64,000 bases of DNA from an uncultured Erythrobacter sp. (GTDB lineage Bacteria; Pseudomonadota; Alphaproteobacteria; Sphingomonadales; Sphingomonadaceae), in assembly GCA_947499095.1 (NCBI GenBank), contig CANMMR010000003.1, forward strand, positions 248,001-312,000. The letters are read 5' to 3'. The translations under genes were made by a program, and so were the position numbers. The notes below the pieces were generated by a model. It had not been told where the DNA came from and did no database searches. It was given only the letters and a program-made list of their open reading frames with translations. Numbering within the stretch: position 1 is the first letter of the stretch; each line of letters begins with the position of its first letter. Below, one piece after another: positions 54,296 to 63,793 of this stretch.

Positions 54296-54982
54296 CTATT
54301 CGAGCAAGCCTTCGTGCAGCCGCACCACGCGATCCATGCGCGCGGCCAGGCGCTCATTATGCGTGGCGATCAGCGCGGCGCTGCCCTCACCGCGAACAAG
54401 CGCGAGGAATTCACCGAGCACGCGGTCGCTGGTGGCCTCATCGAGATTGCCGGTCGGCTCGTCGGCGAGGACCAGCGCGGGGCGATTGGCAAGTCCTCGG
54501 GCGACGGCCACACGCTGCTGCTCGCCGCCGGAAAGCTGGCTGGGCCGGTGGTCGAGGCGGTGCTCCAGCCCGAGCGCCGACAGAAGCTGGCGGGCCCTTG
54601 TTTCGGCAACATTGCGCGGTTTACCGGCAACGAGCTGCGGCAGGACCACGTTCTCGACCGCATCGAAGTCGGGCAGCAAATGGTGGAATTGGTAGACGAA
54701 GCCGAGATGCTCCCGCCGCAGGATGGTGCGCGCATGCGGGTCGGATTTTTCCGCCGAATTGCCCGCAATCACGATTTCGCCGCCGAAACCGCCTTCCAGC
54801 AGGCCGACCGCCTGAAGCAGCGTGGACTTGCCCGAGCCGGACGGGCCGAGGAGTGCGACGATCTCTCCAGGGCGGACCGTGAGGTCGACACCGCGGAGCA
54901 CGTCGATCCGCACGCCGCCCTGCTCGAAGCTGCGCGTGAGGTCCTTGAGCTCGACCACCGGTTGCACGCCGCGACTATTCAT
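54296..54982 (-). CDS. lolD: Lipoprotein-releasing ABC transporter ATP-binding protein
   Basis: A 228-aa ABC ATPase. Walker A is [10 protein letters not shown]-loop [12 protein letters not shown], signature [15 protein letters not shown], Walker [14 protein letters not shown]. The FHHLLPDF segment is typical of LolD. With LolC it extracts outer-membrane lipoproteins from the inner membrane. Start ATG 54982 overlaps the lolC stop by 8 bp. Confidence 0.93.
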   Translation of the reverse strand: MNSRGVQPVVELKDLTRSFEQGGVRIDVLRGVDLTVRPGEIVALLGPSGSGKSTLLQAVGLLEGGFGGEIVIAGNSAEKSDPHARTILRREHLGFVYQFHHLLPDFDAVENVVLPQLVAGKPRNVAETRARQLLSALGLEHRLDHRPSQLSGGEQQRVAVARGLANRPALVLADEPTGNLDEATSDRVLGEFLALVRGEGSAALIATHNERLAARMDRVVRLHEGLLE

Positions 54983-56216
54983 ACCGCAGCACCTGTACCG
55001 GATCGGTACTCGCCGCCTTCCACGCGGGGTAAAGCGTGGCGAGGAAGCTGAGCACCAGCGCGAGGCCGACAATCATTGCGACTTCGACCGGATCGGTCTT
55101 GGAGGGAAGCGTGGTTAGAAACCGCACCTGCGGGTCCCATAGCTCCACCCCGGTCGCCCAGCCGATCGCCGTGGTGATCTGCTGGCGGAAGGTCAGGACG
55201 ATGAACCCGAAGATAAGGCCGGCGACGGTGCCGATCGCTCCGACCGTAAAGCCGGTCGTCACGAAAATCTTCATCAGGCTCCGCCGCGTCGCGCCCATGG
55301 TTCGCATGATTGCAATGTCGCGGGTCTTCGCCCGCACAAGCATAACGAGGCTCGAAAGAATATTGAAAGCCGCCACCAAGACCATGAAACTCAAGGCGAA
55401 TGCCATTGCGACGCGTTCGACCTGCAAAGCTTCGAACAGGGTCGAATTGATCGTCTTCCAGTCGGCCACCACCGCCCTGCCCTGAACGGCGCGCTGGACC
55501 GGCTCGAGGATTTCGCCGACCTCGTCCGGGTCTTCGACGGTCACTTCGATCATGCTCACCGTATCGCCGAGCAGCAGCAGTGTCTGCGCATCCTCCATCG
55601 GCATCACTACGAAAGCGCCGTCGTAATCATAGACGCCGACTTCGAATATCGCCGCGACTTCGTAGCCGATCTGGCGCGGGACGGTGCCGAAGGGCGTAGA
55701 GCGTCCCTGCGGATTGATAATCGTGATCGTGTCGCCGACACGTGCGCCGATGTTTTCGGCCAGCCTTACGCCGATGGCCACGCGGCTCGCCCCAGGTTCC
55801 AGTCGGGCGATATTGCCGCTGACGACCTTGTCCCCGAGGTCGGTGATATCGTCCGCTGTATTGCCGCGAACGAGGATCGCCTCCACCCGGCCGTTGAAGC
55901 TGGTCAGCAGCGGTTGTTCGATCAGCGGGCTGGCATCCACCACGCCCGGCGTTTCCTGCACGTTCTGAAGGATATTCTCCCAGTCCTCCATCTTTCCGCC
56001 ATAGGCTTGCACGATCGCATGGCCGTTCAGCCCCACGATCTTGTCGAGCAATTCGGCGCGGAAGCCGTTCATCACGCTCATCACGATGACCAGCATGGCG
56101 ACCGACAGCATCACCACGGTGATGGAGATACCGGCGACCAGCGCGATGAAGGCCTCGCTCCTGCCGGGAAGCAGGTAACGCTTGGCAATCGTCCATTCGA
56201 AAGGAGAGAGGATCAG
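54975..56216 (-). CDS. lolC: Lipoprotein-releasing ABC transporter permease, probable CTG start
   Basis: A LolC/LolE-type permease of 413 aa with four membrane segments: one near 20-45 ([20 protein letters not shown]) and three after residue 270. A large periplasmic domain lies between. [19 protein letters not shown] and [14 protein letters not shown]-like coupling sequence ([16 protein letters not shown]) are present. Relatives begin MILSPFEW; here that Met aligns with CTG 56216, with AAGG six bases upstream. ATG 56336 would add 40 unlikely residues. A single permease gene is typical of alphaproteobacteria. Confidence 0.85.
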   Translation of the reverse strand: MILSPFEWTIAKRYLLPGRSEAFIALVAGISITVVMLSVAMLVIVMSVMNGFRAELLDKIVGLNGHAIVQAYGGKMEDWENILQNVQETPGVVDASPLIEQPLLTSFNGRVEAILVRGNTADDITDLGDKVVSGNIARLEPGASRVAIGVRLAENIGARVGDTITIINPQGRSTPFGTVPRQIGYEVAAIFEVGVYDYDGAFVVMPMEDAQTLLLLGDTVSMIEVTVEDPDEVGEILEPVQRAVQGRAVVADWKTINSTLFEALQVERVAMAFALSFMVLVAAFNILSSLVMLVRAKTRDIAIMRTMGATRRSLMKIFVTTGFTVGAIGTVAGLIFGFIVLTFRQQITTAIGWATGVELWDPQVRFLTTLPSKTDPVEVAMIVGLALVLSFLATLYPAWKAASTDPVQVLRYE

Positions 56217-56407
56217 ACCGGCCCTTATCTGTCGCAGGGTATTCGCGAGTGGTGGAGAGGCGTTTAGGCAGGCGAAGCTGTCTGTGCAATGAAATCGTGC
56301 CACAGCCTCGACGCAATCCCTCCGCGCTCGTCGCACCGGCCTTGTAATCGCGCCGTAACATCGCCATTGGGACGCGCATCCCGATTGCTGGCGCGGACAG
56401 GCCCCCG

Positions 56408-57880
56408 ATGAACTTCACCCACCCGTTTCATGACGAGGATGGCGACAAGCTGCGCGAAGAGTGCGGCGTGTTCGGCGCGATCAACGCGACCGATGCTGCC
56501 GCCGCCACCGCGCTCGGCCTTCATGCCCTGCAGCATCGCGGCCAGGAAGCCGCCGGGATCACCAGCTTCGATGGCGCGGAGTTCTTCACCCGGCGCGGCA
56601 TCGGCCATGTGGCGGAAAACTTCTCCAGCCAGGAAGCGATCGCCGAATTGCCCGGTACGATGGCGGCGGGCCATGTGCGCTATTCCACCACCGGCGGATC
56701 GGGCCTGCGGAATATTCAACCGCTCTATGCCGATCTCGCCAGCGGCGGCTTTGCGGTGGCGCATAACGGTAATATCTCGAACGCCGGCATGCTGCGCGAC
56801 GATCTGGTTCGCCGCGGTTCGATCTTCCAGTCGACCAGCGATACGGAAGTCATCATCCACCTCGTCGCGACCAGCCGCTATCCCACGATCATGGACCGGC
56901 TGATCGACGCGCTGCGCCTGCTCGAAGGTGCCTACGCGCTGATCGTGATGACGCCCGAAGGGATGATCGCCTGCCGTGACCCACTCGGCATCCGGCCGCT
57001 GCAGATGGGTAGGATCGGCGATGCGACCGTCTTTGCCTCCGAAACGGTGGCCTTCGATGTCGTCGGCGCCGAATTCGTCCGCCAGGTCGAACCGGGCGAG
57101 GTGATCAAGGTCGATTTCGACGGCAATGTCGATTCGCTCCATCCCTTCGGCAATCACGCTCCGCGCCCCTGCATTTTCGAGCATGTCTATTTCAGCCGTC
57201 CGGATTCTGTGTTCGACGGGCGCAGCATCTACGAGGCGCGAAAGGCGATCGGCGCGGAACTGGCCCGCGAGAAGCCGGTCGAGGCCGATCTCGTCATCCC
57301 GGTGCCCGACAGCGGCGTGCCCGCCGCCATCGGCTATGCGCAGGAATCGGGTATTCCCTTCGAGCTCGGCATCATCCGCTCGCACTATGTCGGGCGCACC
57401 TTCATCCAGCCGAGCGACGGCGCGCGCCACGCAGGCGTGAAGCGCAAGCACAATGCCAACCGCGCGCTGGTCGAGGGCAAGCGCATCGTGCTGATCGACG
57501 ACTCCATCGTGCGCGGCACCACCTCGATGCAGATTGTCGAGATGATGCGCGATGCCGGCGCGATCGAAGTGCATTTCCGCGTCGCCAGCCCGCCGACGGC
57601 GCATAGCTGCTTCTACGGGGTCGATACGCCCGAGCGCAGCAAGCTGCTTGCCGCGCGGATGGATGTCGAACCGATGCGCGAATTCATCAAGGCGGACAGC
57701 CTGGCCTTCGTGTCGATCGACGGGCTCTATCGCGCGGTGGGCGAGAAGCCGCGCAATTCCAGCTGCCCGCAGTTCTGCGATGCCTGTTTTACCGGCGATT
57801 ATCCGACCTCGCTGACCGACCTTGCGCGGCGCGAGGATAAGCAGCGACAGCTCACCTTTCCCGTAGAGGCTGCCGAATGA
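56408..57880 (+). CDS. purF: Amidophosphoribosyltransferase
   Basis: PurF, 490 aa, makes phosphoribosylamine, the first step of purine synthesis. The catalytic Cys19 in EECGVFGA follows an 18-residue propeptide. The PRPP site is RIVLIDDSIVRGTTS. Cysteines in RPCIFEHVYFSRPDS, HSCFYG and CPQFCDACFTG match the iron-sulfur type known from Bacillus. It overlaps the next SDR gene by 4 bp and is divergent from lolC. Confidence 0.96.
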   Translation: MNFTHPFHDEDGDKLREECGVFGAINATDAAAATALGLHALQHRGQEAAGITSFDGAEFFTRRGIGHVAENFSSQEAIAELPGTMAAGHVRYSTTGGSGLRNIQPLYADLASGGFAVAHNGNISNAGMLRDDLVRRGSIFQSTSDTEVIIHLVATSRYPTIMDRLIDALRLLEGAYALIVMTPEGMIACRDPLGIRPLQMGRIGDATVFASETVAFDVVGAEFVRQVEPGEVIKVDFDGNVDSLHPFGNHAPRPCIFEHVYFSRPDSVFDGRSIYEARKAIGAELAREKPVEADLVIPVPDSGVPAAIGYAQESGIPFELGIIRSHYVGRTFIQPSDGARHAGVKRKHNANRALVEGKRIVLIDDSIVRGTTSMQIVEMMRDAGAIEVHFRVASPPTAHSCFYGVDTPERSKLLAARMDVEPMREFIKADSLAFVSIDGLYRAVGEKPRNSSCPQFCDACFTGDYPTSLTDLARREDKQRQLTFPVEAAE

Positions 57881-58590
57881 CCGACAAACCGCTGGACGGC
57901 CGTCTCGTCCTCGTTACCGGGGCGAGCAAGGGCATCGGTGCCGCGACGGCGAAGGCAGTTGCCGCCGCCGGAGCGCATGTCGTCCTGACCGCGCGCGACG
58001 TGCGTGGCCTCGAAACGGTCGAGGATGCGATTCACGACGCCGGTGGACAGTCGACGATCGCTCCGGTCGATCTCGCCGAGAGCGACGGCATCGCACGCCT
58101 TGCCTCGGCAATCGCAGGGCGCTGGGACAAGCTGGATGCACTTGTCATTTCAGCAGCTTATTTACCGACCCTCACACCGGTTACGCAGATCGATGGCAAG
58201 CAGTTCAGCCGGGCGATCACGGTCAATGTGCTAGCGACCCAGGCCTTGCTCGCGAATTTCGACCCGCTTTTGAAGCGCGCCGATGCCGGCCGCGTCTACG
58301 GCCTTACCAGCAGCGTCGGTGCCGATCCGCGCGCATACTGGTCCGCCTATGGCTCGACCAAGGCGGCCTTCGACAACCTCCTCGAATGCTATGCGGCGGA
58401 GGTGGAAAAGGTATCCAAGGTCCGCGTCGCCCTGATCGATCCGGGCGCGACTCGCACGGACATGCGCGCCAAGGCCTATCCCGGCGAGGATCCCAAGACG
58501 GTCAAATCGCCCGATGTCGTCGCAAATCGGCTCGTCGAGCTGCAAATTAACGATTTCGACGGCTTCTACCGAGAGCGTGTGGAAGGATGA
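57877..58590 (+). CDS. Short-chain dehydrogenase/reductase
   Basis: A 237-aa SDR coupled to purF (ATGA). The cofactor loop is GASKGIGAA, and catalytic Ser, Tyr and Lys are in LTSSVGADPRAYWSAYGSTKAA. DPGATRTDMRAKA is the usual post-catalytic segment. It is of the YciK-like kind. Linkage to purF seems positional; the substrate is unknown. Confidence 0.87.
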   Translation: MTDKPLDGRLVLVTGASKGIGAATAKAVAAAGAHVVLTARDVRGLETVEDAIHDAGGQSTIAPVDLAESDGIARLASAIAGRWDKLDALVISAAYLPTLTPVTQIDGKQFSRAITVNVLATQALLANFDPLLKRADAGRVYGLTSSVGADPRAYWSAYGSTKAAFDNLLECYAAEVEKVSKVRVALIDPGATRTDMRAKAYPGEDPKTVKSPDVVANRLVELQINDFDGFYRERVEG

Positions 58591-58707
58591 GTTAACCAAT
58601 AGCGGTCAGGACTTCGTAACCCGAACAGTCGAGATTCTGCGGATGTTCCTCTCGCGGGCGTGCGGGAGTTAAGAAAGCCGGAAATTTTCGCATTGGAAGG
58701 GCGCAAC

Positions 58708-59055
58708 ATGACCTATCAGACCCAGGACCGCTACCTGGTTGCCGCTCAGGAAGATCGCTGCGCACCGCGCACCAAGCTGACCATTCCCGGCCAGCTGCGT
58801 GCATCGGGCGGCCGCGCATTCCAGACGGTCATCCACGATCTCTCCATCTCGGGCTTCTCGGCAGCAGCGCTCAACCGCATGCACGAAGGCCAGATGTGCT
58901 GGCTGACCCTCCCCGGCCTCGAATCGCTGCAGGCGCAGGTCGTGTGGTGGGAAAACTGCATGGTCGGCTGCGCGTTCAACGAGCTGCTCTCGCCGATCGT
59001 CCACGACAACATCATCGCGCGCTACACCGGGGCCGGCAATTACCGCCCATACTAA
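58708..59055 (+). CDS. PilZ domain protein, probable c-di-GMP receptor
   Basis: A 115-aa single-domain PilZ protein. The c-di-GMP signature is complete: R-x3-R at Arg17/Arg21 (RCAPR) and D-x-S-x-x-G at 44-49 (DLSISG). VVWWENCMVGCAFNE is the second conserved strand. It may adjust motility or polysaccharide output. ATG 58708 is preceded by GGAAGG. No GGDEF/EAL gene is in the window. The 117 bp upstream show no clear promoter. Confidence 0.85.
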   Translation: MTYQTQDRYLVAAQEDRCAPRTKLTIPGQLRASGGRAFQTVIHDLSISGFSAAALNRMHEGQMCWLTLPGLESLQAQVVWWENCMVGCAFNELLSPIVHDNIIARYTGAGNYRPY

Positions 59056-59150
59056 GCCTTCGTTCTCGGTTTCTCGGGCAGGCAACCGCACAGACGCTTT
59101 GGCAGCGGCCTCAGGGCCCGGCCTGAACCGTGTTTTGAGTGCTCGTTGCC

Positions 59151-59181
59151 GGTGGCGGTGTCCCTAGCGGTCGCCGCCACC
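59151..59181. repeat. Inverted repeat between PilZ and serine hydrolase genes
   Basis: GGTGGCGGTG (59151-59160) pairs with CGCCGCCACC (59172-59181), 11-base loop. There is no T tract on either side. It sits between convergent genes and may be a Rho-assisted or weak terminator. Confidence 0.4.
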
Positions 59182-59188
59182 ACTGCAT

Positions 59189-60382
59189 TCAGTCGATATC
59201 CTTGGCGATTTTGCCGACGACTTCGCGAAAGCCGTTGCGGTTATCCGTGCTGGTCGCGGTCGGCCAGTTGCTCACCACGGCGACGACCAGATTGCTTTCC
59301 GGCACGATCGTGATCGCCTGCCCGAATATCCCTTGCGCGCCATAGGCCCCGGGGTAGGTCCACCACTGGTAGCCATAGCCATAGCCCGGCGCATTCGGGA
59401 AGCCGACCAGCGGCGAACCGGCCTCGGCGAACCAGCCATCGGGCACCACGCCCTTGCCGCCTTCCAGAGCGAACTGGCCCATGCGCGCATAGTCGGACAG
59501 GCGCAGCGAGAGGCAGCAGCCGCCTATATTGCCGCCGGTGAGGTCCTGCATCCAGAACAGCCTGCCTTCGAAACCTGCGGGCTCGACGATCTTCTCTGCC
59601 GCATAGGCTGCCAGCGACTTGCCCGTCGCCTGCTCCACGATCAGGCCGAGGAGGTTTGTCTCCAGAGTCTTGTAGACCCACTTCTCGCCCGCCGGGACTT
59701 CGCGGCGGAGACCCTTCGCATAGGTCACTGCCTGCGATTCCCCCGCAACGGGTGTGACCGAAAGCATCCGTGCGACATCGCTATTCGGGTCGGTGTAGTC
59801 CTCGTTCCACGCAACGCCCGATGTCATCGTGGCGATCTGGCCCACGGTCACGCCATCGTAAGCCGTGCCGACCAGCGCGGGAATGATCGAGGTCACCGGC
59901 GTATCGACGCTCTCGATCGCGCCGTCCGCAATGGCAGCGCCCAGCAGCGTCGAGGTGAAGCTCTTGGCGACCGAGAAGCTGGTCCAGCGATCGTCGGGCA
60001 TCATGCCGAGCCCGTATTCCTCGAAGCGGACAACGCCGTTATCGAGGACCATCACGCCAGCGGCCTGCGTTTTCGTCATGAAATCGCGGATGGCGACCTG
60101 CACGTCGCGCGACAGCGGCGGGCCCTCCCGGAACACGCGCGGATCGTTAGCGGGAGCGACTTCGAGGCCCGGAAAAAGACTTTCCATGTTGCGGAAGGCC
60201 GCCGAGCGGCGCGCATCGTCCCAGAACAGGATCGAGTCGCCCGGATCCATGCTCGCCATCCGTTCGGGCATGCTCTGCGTGACAGCCGGTGCTGCCGCGA
60301 CCGGCGAACCGCTATCGTAAGCCGTTGCGCAACCCGCCAGCGCGATCGCCAGGGTCGAAGCCAGAAGTGCTCGCATCCTCAT
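59189..60382 (-). CDS. Serine hydrolase, class C beta-lactamase/esterase fold, lipoprotein
   Basis: A 397-aa predicted lipoprotein (lipobox LAGC, Cys about 18). The beta-lactamase-like domain has SVAK as the S-x-x-K nucleophile (FSVAKSFTS) and VYKTLETNLLG near the Tyr position. It is related to EstB and 6-aminohexanoate-dimer hydrolase types rather than to true AmpC. A role in cell-envelope or ester turnover is likely, but the substrate is unknown. ATG 60382 overlaps the upstream stop by 4 bp; ATG 60376 is equally possible. Confidence 0.82.
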   Translation of the reverse strand: MRMRALLASTLAIALAGCATAYDSGSPVAAAPAVTQSMPERMASMDPGDSILFWDDARRSAAFRNMESLFPGLEVAPANDPRVFREGPPLSRDVQVAIRDFMTKTQAAGVMVLDNGVVRFEEYGLGMMPDDRWTSFSVAKSFTSTLLGAAIADGAIESVDTPVTSIIPALVGTAYDGVTVGQIATMTSGVAWNEDYTDPNSDVARMLSVTPVAGESQAVTYAKGLRREVPAGEKWVYKTLETNLLGLIVEQATGKSLAAYAAEKIVEPAGFEGRLFWMQDLTGGNIGGCCLSLRLSDYARMGQFALEGGKGVVPDGWFAEAGSPLVGFPNAPGYGYGYQWWTYPGAYGAQGIFGQAITIVPESNLVVAVVSNWPTATSTDNRNGFREVVGKIAKDID

Positions 60383-61632
60383 TCTCCCTCTTTCACCAGC
60401 GTAACCTGGTGCACATCGATCCCGCCACCGCGGAACCCGCCTTCGCAATACATCAGGTAATAGCGCCACAGCTCGCAGAATTCGCGGTCGAAACCGGCGG
60501 GCAAGCGGCCTTCGCGCGCCGCCGCATCGAAGTTCCGACGCCACGCTTTCAGCGTATCGGCATAATCGAGGCCGAAATCGTGCTCGTCCTGCCATGCAAG
60601 GCCGCGCTCTTCGGCCAGCCTGCGGAATTCGCTGGTGCGGATCAGCAGGCCGCCGGGAAAAATATAGGCCTGGATGAAGTCGGCGCTCGCCGCGTAATCC
60701 TCGAAGATGTCGTCGTGGATCGAGATATACTGGATCGCCGCGCGCCCGCCCGGTCTCAGATTGCGGGTGATGCAGTCCATAAAGGTGGGCCAGTATTCGC
60801 GGCCCAGCGCCTCGACCATTTCGACCGACACGATGGCGTCATAGCTGCCGGCGGTGTCGCGATAGTCCTGCTTGCGAAAGTCGATGGCGTTACTGTGGCG
60901 TGCCCTCGCCCAGTCGAGCTGCTCGCCCGAGAGGCTGATGGCGGTGACGTCACTGCCTCGCCGCACCAGATCGTCGGCAAGTGCGCCCCAGCCGCAGCCG
61001 ATCTCGAGCACCGTGGCGGCATCGCCGATGCGTGACGCCAGCGCGTCCCACTTGCGCTTCTGCGCCGCCTCCAGCCCGCCCGCCGTGACGTCGAGCCCGG
61101 CAGAATAGCTCATCGTCGGATCGAGCCACGCCTCGTAGAAATCATTTCCGAGGTCGTAATGCGCGCTGATGTTCTTCTGTGCACCCTCATGCGTGTTGCG
61201 ATTGAATAAATGCGCCAACTTCAGCGCATGGCGGAACGGCCCCTTCGCGCGTGCCGTATCGCCCAACCGCGTCGCATGCTGCATGAACAGGGCGAACAGC
61301 GGCACGGGGTCCGGGCTCCACCATTCGCCCGCTTCCCATGCCTGATACCAGCCGACCGAACCATTGCTCGCGAGCCGCAGCAGCGCGTTGTAGCTACGTA
61401 GCTCGACCGTGCATTCGAAACCCGGCGCGCGACCGCCGAGTGTGCGCGGCGTGCCGTCGGGCAGCGTACCGTGGATCGTGCCGCAGACCAGTGCCTGATC
61501 GATCCGGTCGAGGATCTTCACGACTCCGGGCGCAACCATTCTCGCGAACAGCCCGGGCCGCCTCGCGAAACGCTGCGCCCCTTCGGTCAACCGGATACCC
61601 CGGTCCGTTTCGTGTCGCATGCGCGTCGCCAT
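60379..61632 (-). CDS. Cyclopropane-fatty-acyl-phospholipid synthase family methyltransferase
   Basis: A 417-aa CFA-like SAM enzyme that modifies unsaturated acyl chains of membrane lipids. NISAHYDLGNDFYEAWLD and MSYSAG are the family entry motifs, LEIGCGWGALA is the SAM site, and IVSVEMVEALG and YIFPGGLL follow. The N-terminal 100 residues form the lipid-binding domain. Starts at 61632 or 61620 (MRHETDRG) are both possible. It is coupled to the downstream hydrolase gene. Confidence 0.88.
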   Translation of the reverse strand: MATRMRHETDRGIRLTEGAQRFARRPGLFARMVAPGVVKILDRIDQALVCGTIHGTLPDGTPRTLGGRAPGFECTVELRSYNALLRLASNGSVGWYQAWEAGEWWSPDPVPLFALFMQHATRLGDTARAKGPFRHALKLAHLFNRNTHEGAQKNISAHYDLGNDFYEAWLDPTMSYSAGLDVTAGGLEAAQKRKWDALASRIGDAATVLEIGCGWGALADDLVRRGSDVTAISLSGEQLDWARARHSNAIDFRKQDYRDTAGSYDAIVSVEMVEALGREYWPTFMDCITRNLRPGGRAAIQYISIHDDIFEDYAASADFIQAYIFPGGLLIRTSEFRRLAEERGLAWQDEHDFGLDYADTLKAWRRNFDAAAREGRLPAGFDREFCELWRYYLMYCEGGFRGGGIDVHQVTLVKEGE

Positions 61633-61703
61633 GCGAGGGCCTATGGAGTCGGCGCGCGAACCGTGCAAGACCCGGCCTTGCCGACATCGGGGAGATTAGC
61701 GGG

Positions 61704-62387
61704 ATGGCATTGCACATCGTCGGAGCGGCGCTGCCGCGCACCGGCACGCTCTCGCTGAAATTCGCGCTCGAGATGCTCGGTTTCGGGCGCTGCTATCACA
61801 TGAGCGAGCTGATCCTGCACCCCGAGCATCGCTGGCGCTGGACTTTCGCGCGAGCCCGGCCCGCGCTGCTCGATCCGCTGTGGGAGGACTACCCCGCCAC
61901 GCTCGATGCGCCGTCCTGCGCCTTGTGGAAGCCGCTGGCCAGGCGTTTCCCGCAAGCGAAGGTCATCCTGACGCGGCGCGATCCGGAACGGTGGTACGAA
62001 TCAGTAATGGAAACCGTCGGCAGTCCGGATCACGTCCGCTTCATGCTCCGCTCGCCTCTCGCGCCGGCGGCGCTGGCCAATCCGCCCTTCGGACTGCGGC
62101 TCGAACGCCGAGCGATGATCCGGCATTTCGAGCGCTATGGCGACGAGGTCCGCAAGACCATCGCAACCGATCGTTTGCTGGAGTTCGAGGCGAAAGACGG
62201 GTGGGAGCCGCTGTGCCGGTTTCTCGGAGTGCCGGTGCCCGAGCAACCCTTCCCGCACGTCAACGACCGCGATGCGATGAACGCGGCCGCCGCAGGCATG
62301 GATTTCTCGCAACTGACCTTAGCCGACGTACAGGAAGCCACCCGGCGATTTATCGACGCCCAGAGTCAGTCCTTGCTGTCCCGATAA
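61704..62387 (+). CDS. Sulfotransferase family P-loop protein
   Basis: A 227-aa protein with the PAPS loop GAALPRTGTLSLKFALE near the N-terminus and VILTRRDPERWYES as the 3'-phosphate site. It is of the short Sulfotransfer_4-type group; the acceptor is unknown. Start ATG 61704 with GGGGAG nine bases upstream. A long open frame upstream from 61338 is antisense to the CFA gene. Its last 22 bp overlap the convergent photolyase gene. Confidence 0.82.
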   Translation: MALHIVGAALPRTGTLSLKFALEMLGFGRCYHMSELILHPEHRWRWTFARARPALLDPLWEDYPATLDAPSCALWKPLARRFPQAKVILTRRDPERWYESVMETVGSPDHVRFMLRSPLAPAALANPPFGLRLERRAMIRHFERYGDEVRKTIATDRLLEFEAKDGWEPLCRFLGVPVPEQPFPHVNDRDAMNAAAAGMDFSQLTLADVQEATRRFIDAQSQSLLSR

Positions 62388-63766
62388 GCCTGCAGCGCCC
62401 GCTCGCGCGCTTCCTTGTGGCCGATCAGCTTCTCCGGATAATCCGCCGGCCGGTGCTCGTCGTCGGGATCGTGGATGTGCTCGTCGTCAAGATCGGCAAG
62501 CTCCGGCACGTATTCGCGGATATAGTCCGCCGCGTCAAACTTCTCGCTCTGGCTGAGCGGGGCCATGATGCGCGGGAACATGTTGCTGTCTACGCCTGTG
62601 CCGCTGACCCACTGCCAGTTGGTGCCGTTACTGGCATAATCGCCATCGACCAGCGTGTCCCAAAACCAGCGCTCGCCATGGCGCCAGTCGATCAGCAGGT
62701 GCTTGATCAGGAAACTGGCGGCGATCATGCGGACGCGGTTGTGCATCCAGCCGGTCTGCCATAACTGGCGCATACCGGCATCGACGATCGGATAGCCGGT
62801 CTGCCCCTGCTGCCAAGCTTCCAGTTCGGACTGGATCACGTGCCCGCGATTGGGATTCCGCCACAGCGTCTGCTCGTCGTAGTCGCGGTAGCTTTCTTCA
62901 GGGTATTTCGGGAACTGGCAGATGACGTTCTGCGCATAGTCGCGCCAGATCAGCTCTTTCTCGTAGACCTGCCACCCGTCGGAGCGCATGTCCTTCATGC
63001 GGTGCCAGATGCTGACCGGAGAAATTTCGCCCCAATGGAGGTGCGGCGACATCTTGGAGGTCGCATCCTCGCTCGGCAGATTGCGCCCGTCGTCATAGCC
63101 GCCGACGTGATCGGCCCACCAACCCAGCCGCTCGTGCGCCGCATCCTCGCCCACGGTCCAGAAATGGCGCAGGCCGCCTGCCCAATCGGGCTTGGTCGGC
63201 AGCAAATCCCAGTCGGAGAGGTCGTCGCTCTCCGGCATATCGGAGGGCTGCGAGATCGTGTCCGGTTCGGGCAGTTCGTCGCGCGGGGGCAGCAGTTCCT
63301 TCACCGCCTTCATGAAGGGCGTGTAGATCTTGTAGGGATCGCCGCCGCCGGTGCGCGCCGTTCCGGGGGGCAGGAGGTAGTTGCCGTCGTGCAGCACCAG
63401 CTCGCACTCGCTGTCCTTCAGCGCATCGTGCAAGTCTTCCTCGGCCTCGCGGTGCCAGGGTTCGTAGTGGCGGTTGGCGTGGATCGCACTCGCGCCCGTT
63501 TCCTGCGCGATGCCCTGCAGCACGGAGACGCTGTCGCCCCGGCGCAGCACGATCTGCGCATTGCGGCGGCCATAGCTTTTCGCGAGGTCCTCAAGCGAAT
63601 GGTGCAGCCACCAGCGATGCGCCCCGCCCAGCTTGCGGTCGCCCGCGCGTTCGTCATCGAGGATGTATACCGGGATCACCGGCCCTGCCTGCGCGGCGGC
63701 ATGGAGCGCGGGCTGGTCCTTCATGCGCAAGTCGCGCCGCAGCCAGACGATTTGTGGTGAAGCCAT
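62366..63766 (-). CDS. phr: Deoxyribodipyrimidine photolyase, class I
   Basis: A 466-aa light-driven DNA repair flavoprotein. The N-terminal alpha/beta antenna domain begins ASPQIVWLRRDLRMKD. The FAD domain has ELIWRDYAQNV, TGYPIVDAGMRQLWQTGWMHNR and VDGDYASNGTNWQWVSGTG. NWQW and the tryptophan chain match CPD class I enzymes. No LexA box is seen upstream; the start lies 27 bp after the partial gene at the right edge. Confidence 0.93.
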   Translation of the reverse strand: MASPQIVWLRRDLRMKDQPALHAAAQAGPVIPVYILDDERAGDRKLGGAHRWWLHHSLEDLAKSYGRRNAQIVLRRGDSVSVLQGIAQETGASAIHANRHYEPWHREAEEDLHDALKDSECELVLHDGNYLLPPGTARTGGGDPYKIYTPFMKAVKELLPPRDELPEPDTISQPSDMPESDDLSDWDLLPTKPDWAGGLRHFWTVGEDAAHERLGWWADHVGGYDDGRNLPSEDATSKMSPHLHWGEISPVSIWHRMKDMRSDGWQVYEKELIWRDYAQNVICQFPKYPEESYRDYDEQTLWRNPNRGHVIQSELEAWQQGQTGYPIVDAGMRQLWQTGWMHNRVRMIAASFLIKHLLIDWRHGERWFWDTLVDGDYASNGTNWQWVSGTGVDSNMFPRIMAPLSQSEKFDAADYIREYVPELADLDDEHIHDPDDEHRPADYPEKLIGHKEARERALQAYRDSKD

Positions 63767-63793
63767 GAAATCCCCTTTTGCGAGGCAACGGGA

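Noticed and set aside
58591-58707. CtrA-like TTAA-N7-TTAA site before the PilZ gene
   Set aside because: Only one half-site is intact (TTAAGAAAGCCGGAA); the second half does not match.
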